Assembly: GCA_001972305.1 (NCBI GenBank)
Contig: BDDD01001477.1
Location: 62,001 to 126,000, forward strand
DNA: 64,000 nucleotides
Origin: Cephalotus follicularis
Lineage: Eukaryota > Streptophyta > Magnoliopsida > Oxalidales > Cephalotaceae
Direction of reading: 5' to 3'
Below, piece by piece: positions 11,225 to 23,945 of this stretch (its first letter is position 1; each line of letters opens with the position of its first letter). The position numbers were made by a program, and so were the translations under genes. The notes beneath the pieces are model-generated. The model was not told the origin of the DNA and did no database searches. It saw nothing but the letters and a program-made list of their open reading frames with translations.

Positions 11225-13976
11225 TCATATGACATCATCAGTTATCTTAGCAGTTGGGATTTCTTGCCCACCCCACTTCCTCATTCGCTCTGTTGTTTCT
11301 TCCACCTGCAATTAAGTTTTATTATAATATAATTTTCACATTGCAAACCAATAATTATAGTCTTAAATAGATATAAAAGGAATTGGCTATTGTTACGATT
11401 GTATAAACATAATCATTTTTTTGAGAAATTCAGTGCAAATCCTATCGAACTTCAACATTTCAATATTGTTATTTATGTTCCATGACTTTTCGTGAACATT
11501 CACCAATAGGGGGTTTTAAAAATAGTCACTACACTGGCTTGTTATTTCATGTCAACCAACAAATCCCAACCATATATAAACTCAAAGGCGCTGTAGAAAT
11601 TAATGTAAAGTCATTGTAATTATTCTCTATGAATATCAGATATTTATGATGTTTGTAGCTTACCTCCTTGGTCCAGTTAATTCTATATAGCACAATCAAG
11701 AGCAGTAAGGTCTGCAAAGCAGTTCCGGCGATCATACCTCCCCAGAGTCCCTATAATCACAAGCAGATTAGCATAAAAACCAGAAGCAAATAAAGCAAGG
11801 ATGGTAGAATGAATGTTCTGCCAATTAGCAACATCAAAGCAAATTACAGTTAGTAGGGAACATGTCTAAAACAAACAAGGCCTTTTTCTTTGACTGAAAG
11901 ATGACTAAGAAAGTTTTGAGCACATTGTGAAAGTGCAGTCATGAAGTGATTAAGCTTTCCAGTATTCTCAAGGGAGTAGAAGTAGAAAGAGAATCATGTT
12001 ACCTGCACTCCCAAATTTGCTGTATAACCAAGAAGGTATCCAAGAGGGAGCCCAAAAACATAATAACAACCCAAGTTGATATATGCCACCAGTGCTTGCC
12101 ATCCACCACCAACAGCAACACCTACCAGAATAATACGAAAAGATTTTAAGAGCGTACGGGAGGAAATGCACTCCATGACGTTTGTAACCGAATTAAATTG
12201 ATACCTGATATCACTGGCTGAACACTGTTAAGAACCATGGTTATACCAAGAAGGTAAGCTAACTTAGCGACGGCTAGTTGTAGAGATGTGCTGCTTGTGA
12301 AAATGACTGCAAAATAGTCCTTGGTTAGCAATATAACAACCATGAAAAAGAGCCCAATGAGGAGAGACTGAAAAACTGTCACATAGACAGAATACTTGGC
12401 TGCACTTCCGTGTCCCAATCCAAGCTCATTGGAAACCCTAACACTGTAAAAGAAAAGTAAACATATTTAGAGACAAGAAGGAACATATGACCCTCCAATC
12501 CATTACAAAAATGAACAATAAACTCCATCATTTTCTGTGGTTTGATTTCCATAAAATCAGTTTGCTTAAATACTTCTTTAACATTTACCTTATAGCAGCA
12601 TTGATTCCAATAAACAGCATAGCTTCCCACCCATTGAAATTCATGCTGAAAGATTAAATCAAATCAAGGAGGAATATATTAACATTAAATTCAGACTGAA
12701 ATCATAGAGTCAACAGTAACAATCTGCATATTAGATTCTGTAAATTTGCTGATGGAAATTTTGAACTACAAAAATGCTAAGCACAAGTCACAAACTGTTA
12801 CAAATTAAACCGTGAACTCACCATATAGAAAGGGAACCAACAGCAATCACTGCATTATCAAGGTGACCAGCGAGTATAATAATACTCATCATGTACCATA
12901 TCTCTAGACAAAGCATCACAGCTGAGGCAAGGGAGAGCCTAACAAAGGCCCATATCTCACTAAATGCAGACCAAGATAATCCATGCCATCCCTCCTTGCA
13001 CCAACCAATGATATAGACAACTTGAGCCACCGAAATCCCCCAGCTTGTGAGGTCATATGCTATTGCTGCACCAGTTGTACCCCAATCGAACACATAAATG
13101 AAAAGCGAAAGCAGACCAATGTGTATGATTAGTGCCGCAAATCCAATCCACGAAAGCACGTTAACCTTGCTCTGTGCCTGAAGGAACTTTTGAGCAGGGA
13201 AATTAATGGCAAGTGAAAACAACTGAGGAATGATTAGTATAGAGAATTTTCCTGCAAGATAGGCCACATCATCTTCTTGTCCAAGAAGTTTTAAGACTGG
13301 AGAGGCAAAGATGTATATTGGCAAGAGGAGAATACAAGATACCCATAAGATGATCCATGAACGCTGCAAGTAGACACCAAGCATGTGTACTTGCCCTGCA
13401 CCAAAAGCTTGACCACAAAGTGTCTCCAGTGCACTCCCCATGCCAAGCTACAAGTTTTCACAATCAATTCAAGCTTTGTTTTTTTTAATCTTGAAATGTG
13501 GAAAATTCATAACATTCAAATTTATAGCCATGAGATATAGAGATTAAGGATTAAAATAAAATTAAGAACAACAAAAAATTAAGAACCTTTAAATCCCCTT
13601 AAACTTCCACTTAGACCTAAAAACAAAATTTTGTTTATTGAATTTTAAAATTTAAAATATCTGTAGCAACCTTTTTTTCAATTCCACAATCTTCTTAAAA
13701 AGCTGTACCCAATAAAAATTAAAAAATGAATAGCTTCACATAGAATTTTTTTTCCCCTTTACTAGAAAAATCATGTGAGAGTCTGTTTAAGTTCTTATGG
13801 AGTAATCAGTTTCTATGAGCTCTTTCAACTTCATTAACTTTATGGATTAAGAAATACATAAAGGTCTAGTTTTAAAAACATTAAAACATATACATTGCAG
13901 AATAATACATAAGCCATTAAAGAGAAAACAAATATGCACACGTGTACATATGTATACACATGACACACACACATAA

Positions 13977-14022
<46 letters not shown>

Positions 14023-14298
14023 TGAGGTGCTAACCATGAAACCAAAAGAGAAAGTAGCAATAACAGAGAGAGCAATGGCAACAGCAGATAGCTCCACTTC
14101 ACCAATATGGCCAACAAATATATTAGTAACTGAGTTAGTACCATATTGACACAATATATTGAAAGCAATGGGACCTGCAATCTTCCACATCTTCACTGTC
14201 TCCAGCCAAAACACTGATTTCACTTCCTTGAAGCTCCTCACCTGCATGTAGTCTCCGTCGACGGCGTAGAGACCGCCGTTCAGCAGTGGCGTCTCCAT
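11225..14298 (-). CDS. DTX35-like: MATE-family efflux transporter (DETOXIFICATION, DTX33-35 type), 7 exons
   Basis: MATE proteins export organic compounds such as flavonoids, or carry them into the vacuole, usually by H+ antiport. Exons on the minus strand are 14298-14035, 13447-12822, 12645-12589, 12443-12205, 12121-12003, 11750-11664 and 11305-11225. All have GT-AG borders and consistent phases, giving 490 residues, the usual MATE length. Visible family blocks: ILCQYGTNSVTNIFVGHIGE (TM1-TM2), GMGSALETLCGQAFGAGQ (about residues 91-108), LPIYIFASPVLKLLGQ, FLQAQSKVNV, EIWYMMSIIILAG, SVRVSNELGLG (about 316-326), VLNSVQPVISGVAVGGGWQ and YLLGYTANLG. About 12 membrane segments are expected, in two MatE repeats. 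An in-frame ATG at 14370 would add 24 residues; I chose 14298 because family members start M-x-x-PLL. The DTX33-35 assignment is by recalled similarity; the substrate is inference. Confidence 0.93.
13979..14020. repeat. GA microsatellite in MATE intron 1
   Basis: About 20 GA units start 14 bases beyond the first exon's donor and read as CT on the coding strand. Such a repeat is prone to length change. Confidence 0.9.
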
Positions 14299-15385
14299 TT
14301 TCTCCGGCGAGGGACACGTTGCGACTTGATTGAGTTTGTTTAGTTTATTTGAAATGTTGCAGTGATGCACTTATTCGTTATTACGCCCCTGGCCCTGGTG
14401 GTTTTATTTAACCGTACTTAGTATTAGTAAGTAACATCCTCATTAATTTGATGTTCACTTTCTAATTTTAAAAAGAAAATTAGTTTATGGTGTATGGTTA
14501 TATTGTTTACATGCACGTATATTTTAATTTCTTATTTTTCCTTTGCATTTTGTGATCGATGACTAATCGTAATATCGTATCGATGTTTGTCATGTAGTGT
14601 CCCTGCATGTCAAGTATGCTCAGTGCACAATCTTCCAATTTTCATTGAAAAACATCGAGTGGGTTGTCACATGGCCGTAGATTAGTTAGACTGGTTGGTA
14701 GTTTGTCAGAAGAGGGTCAGCGTCAAAACCGCATTTATAAGATGCAAAGGGAGAGGTACAGTTTGAGAATATCCTGATTGGTACTTGTTGCCTCAAATTT
14801 AGGTCAACCAATCGTGATCGAAAGAGGATGTGTCAGTTAATTATATTATTCTCAAAGAAAATTGAATGTATTATATGATTTTCGGTTTCAAATCCTTTGA
14901 ATTATAATCGGATCTTATAACTTGGTCAACTAATAGATTCAGAATCGGTCGTGAAGATGAATACCGTAAAATAAATTAAAAATAAATCGATTAACGATAA
15001 TCCTTTTAAATATCTTTATGAATGTTTTAATAAAAAAAGACGAATCTGTCTCTTTATTTCTCTCGACACAAACATAAGTTTTGTGAGAATTTAGAGATCA
15101 ATATTCAAAAAACTGGAACAATTGTACCTCTTATTTGAGGTTCCTTGGAATTTTTGAGACAGAATGCTAGAACAATTTGGTAGAATGCAAATGAAAATAT
15201 CGGTGTTGAGATATTTCCAAGGATGAATTTGAGACTGGACTTCTACTCAAAGATGTCTTAGAAGTTGGAAATTGCTTGTCCGTCCTTGGATTCTTATACT
15301 GTCATCATTTTTATTCTTTATAACTCTCAAAGGCTTTCTTTTTTTTCTTTTCTTTTCATGGTGTTTATGATCTTAATGCCCAAAT

Positions 15386-15510
15386 GAGATCTGAAGTGGT
15401 TAAAGTACAAGAGATGTTTGCGGGTATAATGAAGACTATGTTCCTAGATGTAGATATCCATGAAGCAATGAGTTTTTGTAAGAGAAACTTGGCTCCTAGC
15501 AAAGCATAAG
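15386..15510 (+). pseudogene. Duplicate copy of the last exon of gene 1
   Basis: It matches 10407-10532, including GTTAAAGTACAAGAGATG and the terminal AACTTGGCTCCTAGCAAAGCATAA. The acceptor GCCCAG of the original reads GCCCAA here, so the splice site is lost, and no upstream exons accompany it. A codon in FPDVDI is changed (TTCCTAGAT for TTCCCAGAT). Confidence 0.8.
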
Positions 15511-15809
15511 ATGATAACAGGTTCAAGTTCATCAGGTTTGGCCTTATGATTGAACTTTGTCAAGTAGGAGATGGAATTGAGTCTGTCGGGTTCTCACCCC
15601 GCAGGCAGTAGAACCATATGGTTCAACAGGCTGATTTGTGATATTGGTTTTTCCTGTTTCTTTTTATTATTGAATTGGCAACATTCCAGGCGTATTCTAT
15701 GTTGTCAAAATTACAACTATTATTCAGTGTAGCTACCATTTTGTCTGTGTTAACAAACTTGCTCTTGAGCAGCCGTTATGTAGGGCAATGTAAATGGTAT
15801 GCTTGTTTC

Positions 15810-16088
15810 CTAACCATGATAACTAAAAACCATAAAAGAGAAAGTAGCAATAACAGAGAGAGCAATGGCAACAGCAGATAGCTCCACTTCACCAATATGG
15901 CCAACAAATATATTAGTAACTGAGTTAGTGCCATATTGACACAATATATTGAAAGCAATGGGACCTCCAATCTTCCACATCTTCACTGTCTCCAGCCAAA
16001 ACACTGATTTCACATCCTTGAAGCTCCTCACCTGCTTGTAGTCTCCATCCACGGCGTAGAGACCGCCGTTCAGCAGTGGCGTCTCCAT
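15810..16088 (-). pseudogene. Truncated duplicate of MATE exon 1
   Basis: The 92-codon open frame begins METPLLNGGLYAVDGDY and follows the intact gene through ILCQYGTNSVTNIFVGHIGE to TFSF, with few changes (Met18 to Lys, Glu24 to Asp, Ala41 to Gly). After the deletion junction it adds a short unrelated tail (MVFSYHG) and stops. It lacks the GFM end and donor of exon 1 and all later exons. A product would have only about one membrane segment and no transport function. The frame is otherwise unbroken. Confidence 0.85.
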
Positions 16089-16907
16089 TTTCTCCGGCGA
16101 GGGACACGTGTAATTATCTTGCTTTTGTAAGTGGAGATGATCGCTGCTGCTGCCGCTGAGACTTGAGTGAGTTTGTTTGAAATGTTGCTGTGATGCACTT
16201 ATTCGTTATTACGCCCCTGGCGCTGGTGCTTTTATTTTGCTGTGCTTAATATTAATAACATTCTCATTAATTTAATGTTCGCTTTCTAATTTTAAAAAGA
16301 AAATTTGTTTATGGTGCATGGTTATATTGTTTACATGCAGGTATATTTTAAGTTCATATTTTACCTCTGCATTTCGTGATCAATAGTCGTAATATCGTTT
16401 CGATATTTGTTATGTAGTGTCCCTGTATGTCAAGTATGCTCAGTGCACAATTGCAAAACATCGCGAGGGTTGGCACATGGCCGTAGATTGGTTAGACTGG
16501 TTAGTAGTTTGTCAGAAGAGGGTCGGCTTCACAACCGTATTTATAAATGCAAAGGAATAGATACAGTTTGAGAAAATCCCGATTAGTAGATGTTGCCCAA
16601 ATTTAGGTCAACAATATGTTAGATATTTATATTATTTTCAAAGTAAATTCAATGTATTGTAGGATCCCGGCCGGCTTCAAATCCTTCGACTTACAACCGG
16701 ATATTATAAGTTATCGATTATCAAATTCAGAATCAATCGTGAGGTTGAACATCATAAAATGAAATAAAGTTAAATAGATAAACTATTATATGAAAAGACT
16801 GAACGATCTCTTTAAATTTCTTTTTAAATGTCTTAAAGATGAACGTAATTTCTTATTTATCACATGTAAGTTTTATGAAAATTTAGAGATCAATATTAAA
16901 AAAAATA

Positions 16908-18651
16908 GGTACGTGACATCTGAAGAGTGAAAAGAGAGAGCTAACTAGCATGATCCTCCAACTAATGTCTTAAAGAATTTTTACACAGAGAAATGCTTCA
17001 AAGCATTCCAGATTACTAGCATACTTTATACTTATAAAAGGATCCTGTTATTGTCATTATTGTGTAGTAGTAGTGGTAAGATTGAGTTGTTTGAATGTAA
17101 TTAAAGCATGACAATAATAAGCATGAATTGACTGTTTTTACATACATAACTAACATATTTCAAAAGCCGTAAGCATCGTTTATGTTTATACATACCTACC
17201 GGTCATCACAAGTAACTTGTGGTTTCCGTTTATACAGCAGATTAAAATCAGCATTCAATTCAATTCAAAACTCTTCGTGTGGTTTGCAAGTTGCAACCAT
17301 ACATACACACCACCCACCTTTCGTCTTTCAACATGGTTGGTAAGACGAAGGACTGGAAATCACCCACGTCGGCTATCTTTGACGGCAAAAATTGCTTACT
17401 TTAAGGGCCATAAATATTTTCCTCTACTTGGTAGCGCGTGTCAGTAATATACGGCTCATAAAAACTGGTACTACTACTGATGCGGAGACCTCATTTTACA
17501 GACCAAAAGTGCAAACCCAATGTCAATGAACCATGATCAATGGACGGTACTTCTCTTATAATTGTGGACTTTACTCTGAGGCCCACATCTAACTATTGGG
17601 CTTTTTGGACTTACCTAATAGGCTTGTAGCCTGGTACTAACCTGAAAGTGTAATATCCATATTGGACCTTACAGTTTCTTATTTTATCACATTTTTTATA
17701 AAATAAAAAAATAGGGGCAACCGCATTGACTAAAATATGTCAATCATCCAAAACAAGAATCTTTGATTTTTTTTATCCAGTCATTTTTCTAATTGAATTA
17801 ATAAAAACTTCTTTTGAATATTGTGATGAATTATAACTAAAACTTGTAGAAGAAAAGCAAACACGTATGGAGAGTACTGAAGATTGTAAAAGAACAAGAG
17901 GTCTTGAATTTCACTTTTTTGGGGCTAATCGTTTCATCAAGGGGGTAGAAAAACCAGAGTTAAATTAAGAGTTGCTTTTTGCCATTATACTACTAAATAT
18001 GAAAAGTAAGGTTAAAAACAAAAGTTAGTGACATCCGCCGTGGTATCGATATGGCCCAAAAGAACATAGTACTTTATTTTATACTTAAAATTTAAGTTTA
18101 CTGAACACGGTGAATAGGGTTTCTCTGAACCTCTGGTAGTGTTATTAACAATAATTTTTTTAGACGGTATATGAATAACAATCTAAATATCAATATATTA
18201 TTAATAATTATTTATTAAAAAATTAAAATATTATTGATAATATTTTAAAATCAACAATGATATATTGACATTTGAGTTACTATCTATAGACTATCTAAAA
18301 AATGTTATTAATATAATTATTCGAGTTACTCCTATAGTTGCCTATTATCATGTGATGCGCCCTATGGGACATCAAGGAACTTCAAATTGGGTTTAAAAGC
18401 TGTGTTTTTCGTTATATTAGATAGGAAGACAATAAGCTGACACATACTACTACTTCTTTTTTAAAAGATTTTTTAGTGGAATATGTATGACAAAATGCAT
18501 TGCCCTTCTTTTTACCGAAGGCTTTATAATTAACAATAATACTAACCTTTTTTTTCAACAAAAAAAAAAAAACTCGTTCAAAAAGCAAGAAGTTGTATAC
18601 GATAACCTCAGTTGTAAATTACATTCTCATACATAATTCGTATTGTATAGT
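16908..18651. other. Intergenic AT-rich sequence with one fold-back element
   Basis: No gene seen. The open frame at 17217-17447 has no recognisable domain. A fold-back element lies at 18138-18325. Confidence 0.5.
18138..18325. mobile_element. Probable MITE / fold-back element
   Basis: An AT-rich imperfect palindrome. The left arm begins GTTATTAACAATAATTTTTT-AGACGG and contains AAATATCAATATAT. The right arm carries the complementary ATATATTGACATTTGAG and CTAAAAAATGTTATTAATA. There is no coding capacity and target duplications are not clear. Confidence 0.5.
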
Positions 18652-21156
18652 ACAGTTGACACGCCCGGATCTAGCTCACTGGGATCCGTTGTGTCCGCTA
18701 CAAAGCCAAGCCTCTCATTAGAGACTCACTTTACAGGTTCAGCAGATCAGAGTTTCAGAAATGCATTTTTAAACCGAAGAATTTCTTCAAAACCATTAAA
18801 TAAACAGAAAAATTTCTTTGAAAAACTTGAAAATAATTCTAACTCTTAAATTTTTACGAAAATCGGGCATATAGTATTCGTTTATCGGACTATGCCCCAT
18901 GTAAAGACAAACGCGGTTTATAAAATGGGCTCAGCCCTCAGAAACCACACTCCCGAAGGAGGAAATCAACAGATATAAATGGGCTCGGCCCTTAAAAAAC
19001 TGTAAATGGGCTCAGCCATCAGCAGACCACAAGTTAAAACAGAAAACAAGTATGGGTTGGGCTCCGCCTAAACCATATTATCAAAACATAACTCAAAAAA
19101 ATAGGGTTCAGCCCTTCTAAACAAAACCATATAAACATTTATATAAAACATAAATAATGCAGAATTAAAATATTGATGTAGTGATGTTATGCATGTGTGG
19201 ACACTCTGGTAGGCATGCCCTTGTGGTCTCACCTCTGTAGACAGATAGACTCTAGCTGACAGAGCTCAGCAGACTAACATGTCATAACTAAAAACAGAAA
19301 ACAGAGGAGGGGGTTAGTCCACAGGACTAGTGAGATGGAACAAAAAGAGTCAGTAGAGTATTTGCTCGCAATAAAATATACTTTTATAGAAATGATACAA
19401 CAAAAAATATAAAACAAGCTTAAACAGAAGTTCAGAAATATAATAAAATCCAAACTCTAATTTATAATACAGATCAAAAACAACTTAAACGGAATATAAA
19501 TCTAAAGTCAATTTATAAAACAGAAATTTTCAGAATCAGCAGAAAATCAGATCATTTCCTTAAAACAGATTAATATCCTCATAATTCAGATATAATATAG
19601 TATTTAACAAAGTTTGAACATAATAAATATATAAAGATGAAATGGGTCTACCAAGTAAGGTTGACGTCTGGCCCCGTCGGGCCAAACCTCCAGCAGAACA
19701 AGAAGGCAATGATACCGTCATATCAAAACATCAGAACATAAAGTCTACCGTGTAGACAGTGCCTCTCATGGGCCACAAATGGGTAAGTAATACAATACCG
19801 AGATCCCAAGGCATCAAGATATATTTAAGCATATTTAATAGATACATAACCATTTCTTTATAAAAATCTCTAATGCTTCAAAACAGACTTAAAACAGATA
19901 GATAAATCTTTTCTTTACGGAAATCGTCAATACTTCAAAACAGACTTAAAACATATACAAAAATCATTAGTGCCATCAAACAAATACAGAAATCATTTTC
20001 TTATCAAGTACAGATATAACTTAAACATCTTTCAGAAACAGAGTAGATCAAAATTCATTCAGATACGCAAATAAATAAGTGAAAATGTTTCAAACGTTCA
20101 AACCATTAAAAGAACTCTATAGTAAAAAGGTTAAAGAAAGGCGTTCAACTCACAGAACAGACGAGCAAGTCCCACGACTGGTCGCCTCCAGGGCTGACCT
20201 CCAAAGCAGAATTCTCTGCCAACAGACAGACAGACAAACAGACAACAGACTATCAGAATTCACACACGTACTAAGACGTCAAATGCTTTATGCAATGAAA
20301 TGCGTGCAGATGTCAGAAAACTATAACCGATCAATACGGTTGACAGAAACAGAAGTCTGATTATTAAAAATATCTTTTAAACCTTCAATTTAAACACCCT
20401 TTTAAAAATCATTAAAGTAAGTCCAAGTTGTTGTCCATGTTATCCAATTTCGAGTTGATTACACAATTCAAGTTCCTATTACCACAGAAACAGATACAAA
20501 ATTACAGAATTCAACAGAAAACAGAACTAACAGAACAAAGTTCAGAATTTAACGAAAGTAGATGAAACGGAGCACGAAGCCAGAATCTCAGAGCCGAACA
20601 AGAACGGATGATGCCTACAGGGAAAACGGAGTCAGAAAGCTGTCAGAAAGAGGCCGCAGAAGTCTGCAGGCTCTTGAGCCCATACGCCGCCGATGGCCGG
20701 CGCGTGTCAGCCACGCCCGGTCGCCGGTTAACACAGAGAAAGTCGCACATGGTGAGTCGGAGGCTGGGGATCACGGATCTGAGGCGCGTTGGTCACGGCG
20801 CCGCCGCATCTGGCCGGAACGGACTCGTTGACCGCGGCTGCCTTCGCCGTCGATCTGCGTTGTTGGCGTCATCACGTGTCGGGGCTAGTACCGTTCAACT
20901 CCCCACGATACCAGGATGCCGAATCTAGGCTCGCTTTTCTGTGACGATCACTGTAGACGGAGATTCGACGCAAAACATGTGGGGAGAGAAAAACGGCCAA
21001 TTGTGCTCACGGGGGCCATTACCGGCGTGGTGGTGGGGTCCGGTATGCTCGGGAGGATGAGGCGGTTTCGCTGGTAGTCTCGCCGACGCCATATCGGCAA
21101 TGACACCGGTGACAGAGGCAGCTGAGAGACAGAGAATGGGAGAGAGGAAGAGAGAG

Positions 21157-21197
<41 letters not shown>

Positions 21198-22489
21198 CAT
21201 AAATGAGCCAAAAAATGACATCTCCCTTATATTTAACCAAAACTGGACTAGGTTTTGCCCAAAATTTAACCGATACGGACAGAAATTGGATTTTTACGAC
21301 ATACCACTTGGCCTATTTTTCGAATCCAGCAGTCTTTTCAGTAAAACATTATTTCATTTAAAATAAAGAATATTTATTGTTATGCAAAAAAAATCATCAG
21401 AATAAATCACAAAAAATTATTAATGTCGTGATGCATATGTCGTGAATACCAGAAAAATAGATCAACATCTAGACAGACAGACAGAAGCCACATAGGCTCA
21501 CAGACACAGATAGCTGGAACATGGATTGTAAGAGCCCTAAATATTATAAAATATTATGATTGGGCTTTGTAATTATTTTCCTGCCTTTTGGGCTGGGCCC
21601 GAATTTTATGATGTATTTATTTGGGCCTTAATGGAGTATAATTTGTAAGATTGGGCTAAAGAGATTATGTTTGTCTCCTTGGGCTGAATTTAATGGTATA
21701 ATTGAAATTTTGGGCTTTACTGTAGAAAGTCTAATTTGGTCCAAGTGGGAGGAGGCTGGCCCAAGCCCAGCAAAGAGGCTGGCATCCGTAAGAATTGGCT
21801 CAACAATTCTAGACTCTTCCACTGGTTATTATAAAAGGAACAAGGGTCCCTTCAGACATGCTTTTAGCCATTTTTTCTTGCACAATTGATCTAGAAAAAT
21901 CTAGAAAATGAGAGAGTGGGAGGAAGGAGACAAAGTGGGTGTTGTCCATAGAGCCCCCATGTCCTCTGCACTCCGATGGTATAAATATCATTCCTTGGGA
22001 GCAAGGCTTTGTGCAAGGATGAAGGAATTGGCAAAGTAAAGGTAGCAGGCCAGCTTCGAAGGAAATCCAGAAATTATGGAGGAGGAAGAGATCTCCGTTT
22101 TCAACATTTTCTCAGGTAGGTTGCTCCGTGTACGAGTGCCTACCAGCATGTGTGTGTGTATGTTTTGCTGTGCATTGCTTCCCTGTCTATGTAATTGTGT
22201 TTTTACTTGCTTGATTGTGTGTTATTTATATATATTAGCAAAAACGAGTAGAATACGTGTTTGATCCCCTGCCTTGCGTCACCTACGCCTAGCAATGCAC
22301 TACGCACGATGGCGTGGTGTGCCAAGAAGCCAAGGAGGAGTCTGGACTCCCCTGGCCCATGCGTTCAAGCATGGCCACACGCCGACCTCTTCTCGGCGGA
22401 TGCCCGAGCTCCCTCATCGTCGGCGTGCGCCAAGCATGTGTCCAACACATGCATTACACGGCATCTGTGTACCTAGGCTAGGCTTGCAC

Positions 22490-23230
22490 TGAACTCCATG
22501 GCCAACGCCTGGACAGTGCCGGGGGAGATGAAATGCCTGAGAATACATAGTGCCGGAGGAGACGTGGTGATGAGGGATGTGCTGAGCAATCGCGCCCGAG
22601 CTGCTCCACCATGCCAAGCACCCATACCCGAGCTCCACTGATAGTACCTGAGCTTAGCGCATCACTAAGCATCCGTGCCGGGGTGCCTAGCCTTTCCCTG
22701 CAATGGCGCCAGGGATGGTGAGGTGTTGAGCAACCATGGCAGAGGTGCAAAGATACCCAAGACTGAAATGCCCAGCTCAATAACGCATGTGTCGCTCTCC
22801 CCTGGCAATTGTCAGAGATGCCGGGGAGAAGTGCCAGGGGAGCCGGGGAGAGGTGCCAATGGTGCTGAGCATTCATATCCGAGGCGCCAAAGTGATGTCG
22901 CCAGAGGAGCCACGTACCCGGGGAGCCGTACCTGAGGAGATGACGCCAGGGGAGAGGTGCTGAGGAACTGAGCTTCCATGGCTGAGCTGCAGGCCATGCC
23001 CGAGCTGCCATGCCTGAGCTGCCCCCATGCTCGAGCAGCCTTGGTGTCGAGCTGCCATGTCCGAGCTGCCACCATGCCCGAGCTGCCTTGGGCCGAGCTC
23101 ACTGATGCGGGCGTCATCCTCTGCCATGGCTTTCCATTAGACCTTGCATGCATCCTGTCCATGACAGAGGTGCTGAGGAATCGCACCAGAGGTGCTGAGG
23201 GGGGTACGATGCTGAGGCGCCGAGGTGCTA
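22490..23230. repeat. GC-rich degenerate repeats in LTR B
   Basis: Many imperfect copies of GAGGTGCTGAG, CCGGGGAGAGGTGCC and CATGCCCGAGCTGCC. They keep several frames open on both strands, which explains overlapping open frames of up to 177 codons. Confidence 0.75.
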
Positions 23231-23717
23231 CGGGTAACAGTCATGGTGCAGTGTTGTGGACTTAAGGCCTTGCACACCTGGGCACACTCCTCTGCCAAGC
23301 AAGCTTTACACTAGGTGTGCACGAAGAAGAAGGCAAGTACACTTGGTAATATGTGCGTCCTCGGGAAAGCGTTTTAAAGGTAAACAGTCACCTTGTATGC
23401 GTCCGTAGCACTTGATTGTGCGTGCATGCATGCGTTCTCAAGGAGCAGAAGATGCTATCATGTGCATGCGTCGAAGAAAGGAAAGGATATTTACCTAGAT
23501 ATGTATGCAGCGCGGGCAGGTGATTATGGGTGTAATGGATGTGCATGCGCCATGCACACGTAGAGCATGGTGCATGGGAAGTGCCATGCACAATGTACTC
23601 TAGTCAGACTAAAGAAATGGATTTAAAATGCTAAAGGAATAAAAGGGAAATAATTAAGGGAAGGAAATAGAATTAGAAAATGGAATGAAAAGGAAAAGAC
23701 TTAGATAGATGGTCTCA

Positions 23718-23945
23718 GGCTGGTGAGCCCAACAGGGGAGAATTCCGCCTAGCAGGTGAACCAAAGGGGTGAACTCCGCGAGGTAGGTGATCCTCAGGCG
23801 AATCCGCCAATGGTGAACCTAAGGGTGAATTCTGCCAAAGCTGGTGATCCAAAGGGTGAACCGCGGAGCAGGTGAGCAAAGGGCGAATTCCACTCAGCAG
23901 GTGAACCTGGAGGAGAATTCCGCGGGCTGGTGAGCCTAAATGTGA
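23718..23945 (+). repeat. Minisatellite of about 30 bp in LTR B
   Basis: About eight degenerate units of the form GCNGGTGARCC-AAAGGGTGAATTCCGC. The same array occurs in reverse orientation at 46513-46745 in the Gypsy LTR, which ties the two LTRs to one family. Confidence 0.85.

Larger units (their letters stand above)
10141..15117. repeat. Tandem duplication, unit 1 (complete)
   Basis: This unit begins AACAATTGTACCTCTTAT at 10141 and ends before the same words at 15118. It holds the last intron and last exon of gene 1, the whole MATE gene and its upstream region. Its right part (GTGAGAATTTAGAGATCAATATT at about 15082-15104) matches the end of unit 2 at about 16877-16899. Confidence 0.8.
15118..16907. 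repeat. Tandem duplication, unit 2 (internally deleted)
   Basis: A head-to-tail copy of unit 1. 15118-15834 matches 10141-10881, and 15835-16907 matches about 14047-15110. The equivalent of 10882-14046, which holds MATE exons 2-7, is missing at a junction near 15833-15837 with little or no microhomology. The two copies differ by many substitutions and small indels, so the duplication is not very recent. The copy carries about 60 bp upstream of the MATE start (about 16109-16170) that unit 1 lacks. Confidence 0.82.

Noticed and set aside
13840..14370. The 176-codon reading of MATE exon 1 running into a Ser/Leu run
   Set aside because: It reads through the splice donor at 14034 into the intronic GA microsatellite; the family continues with LGMGSALETL from the next exon.
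20562..20928. GC-rich open frames of 89 and 106 codons
   Set aside because: They lie in solo LTR A, with counterparts in LTR C that carry stops and a large gap.
22261..23265. Several overlapping GC-rich open frames, up to 177 codons
   Set aside because: They lie inside solo LTR B and come from degenerate tandem repeats; frames are open on both strands.
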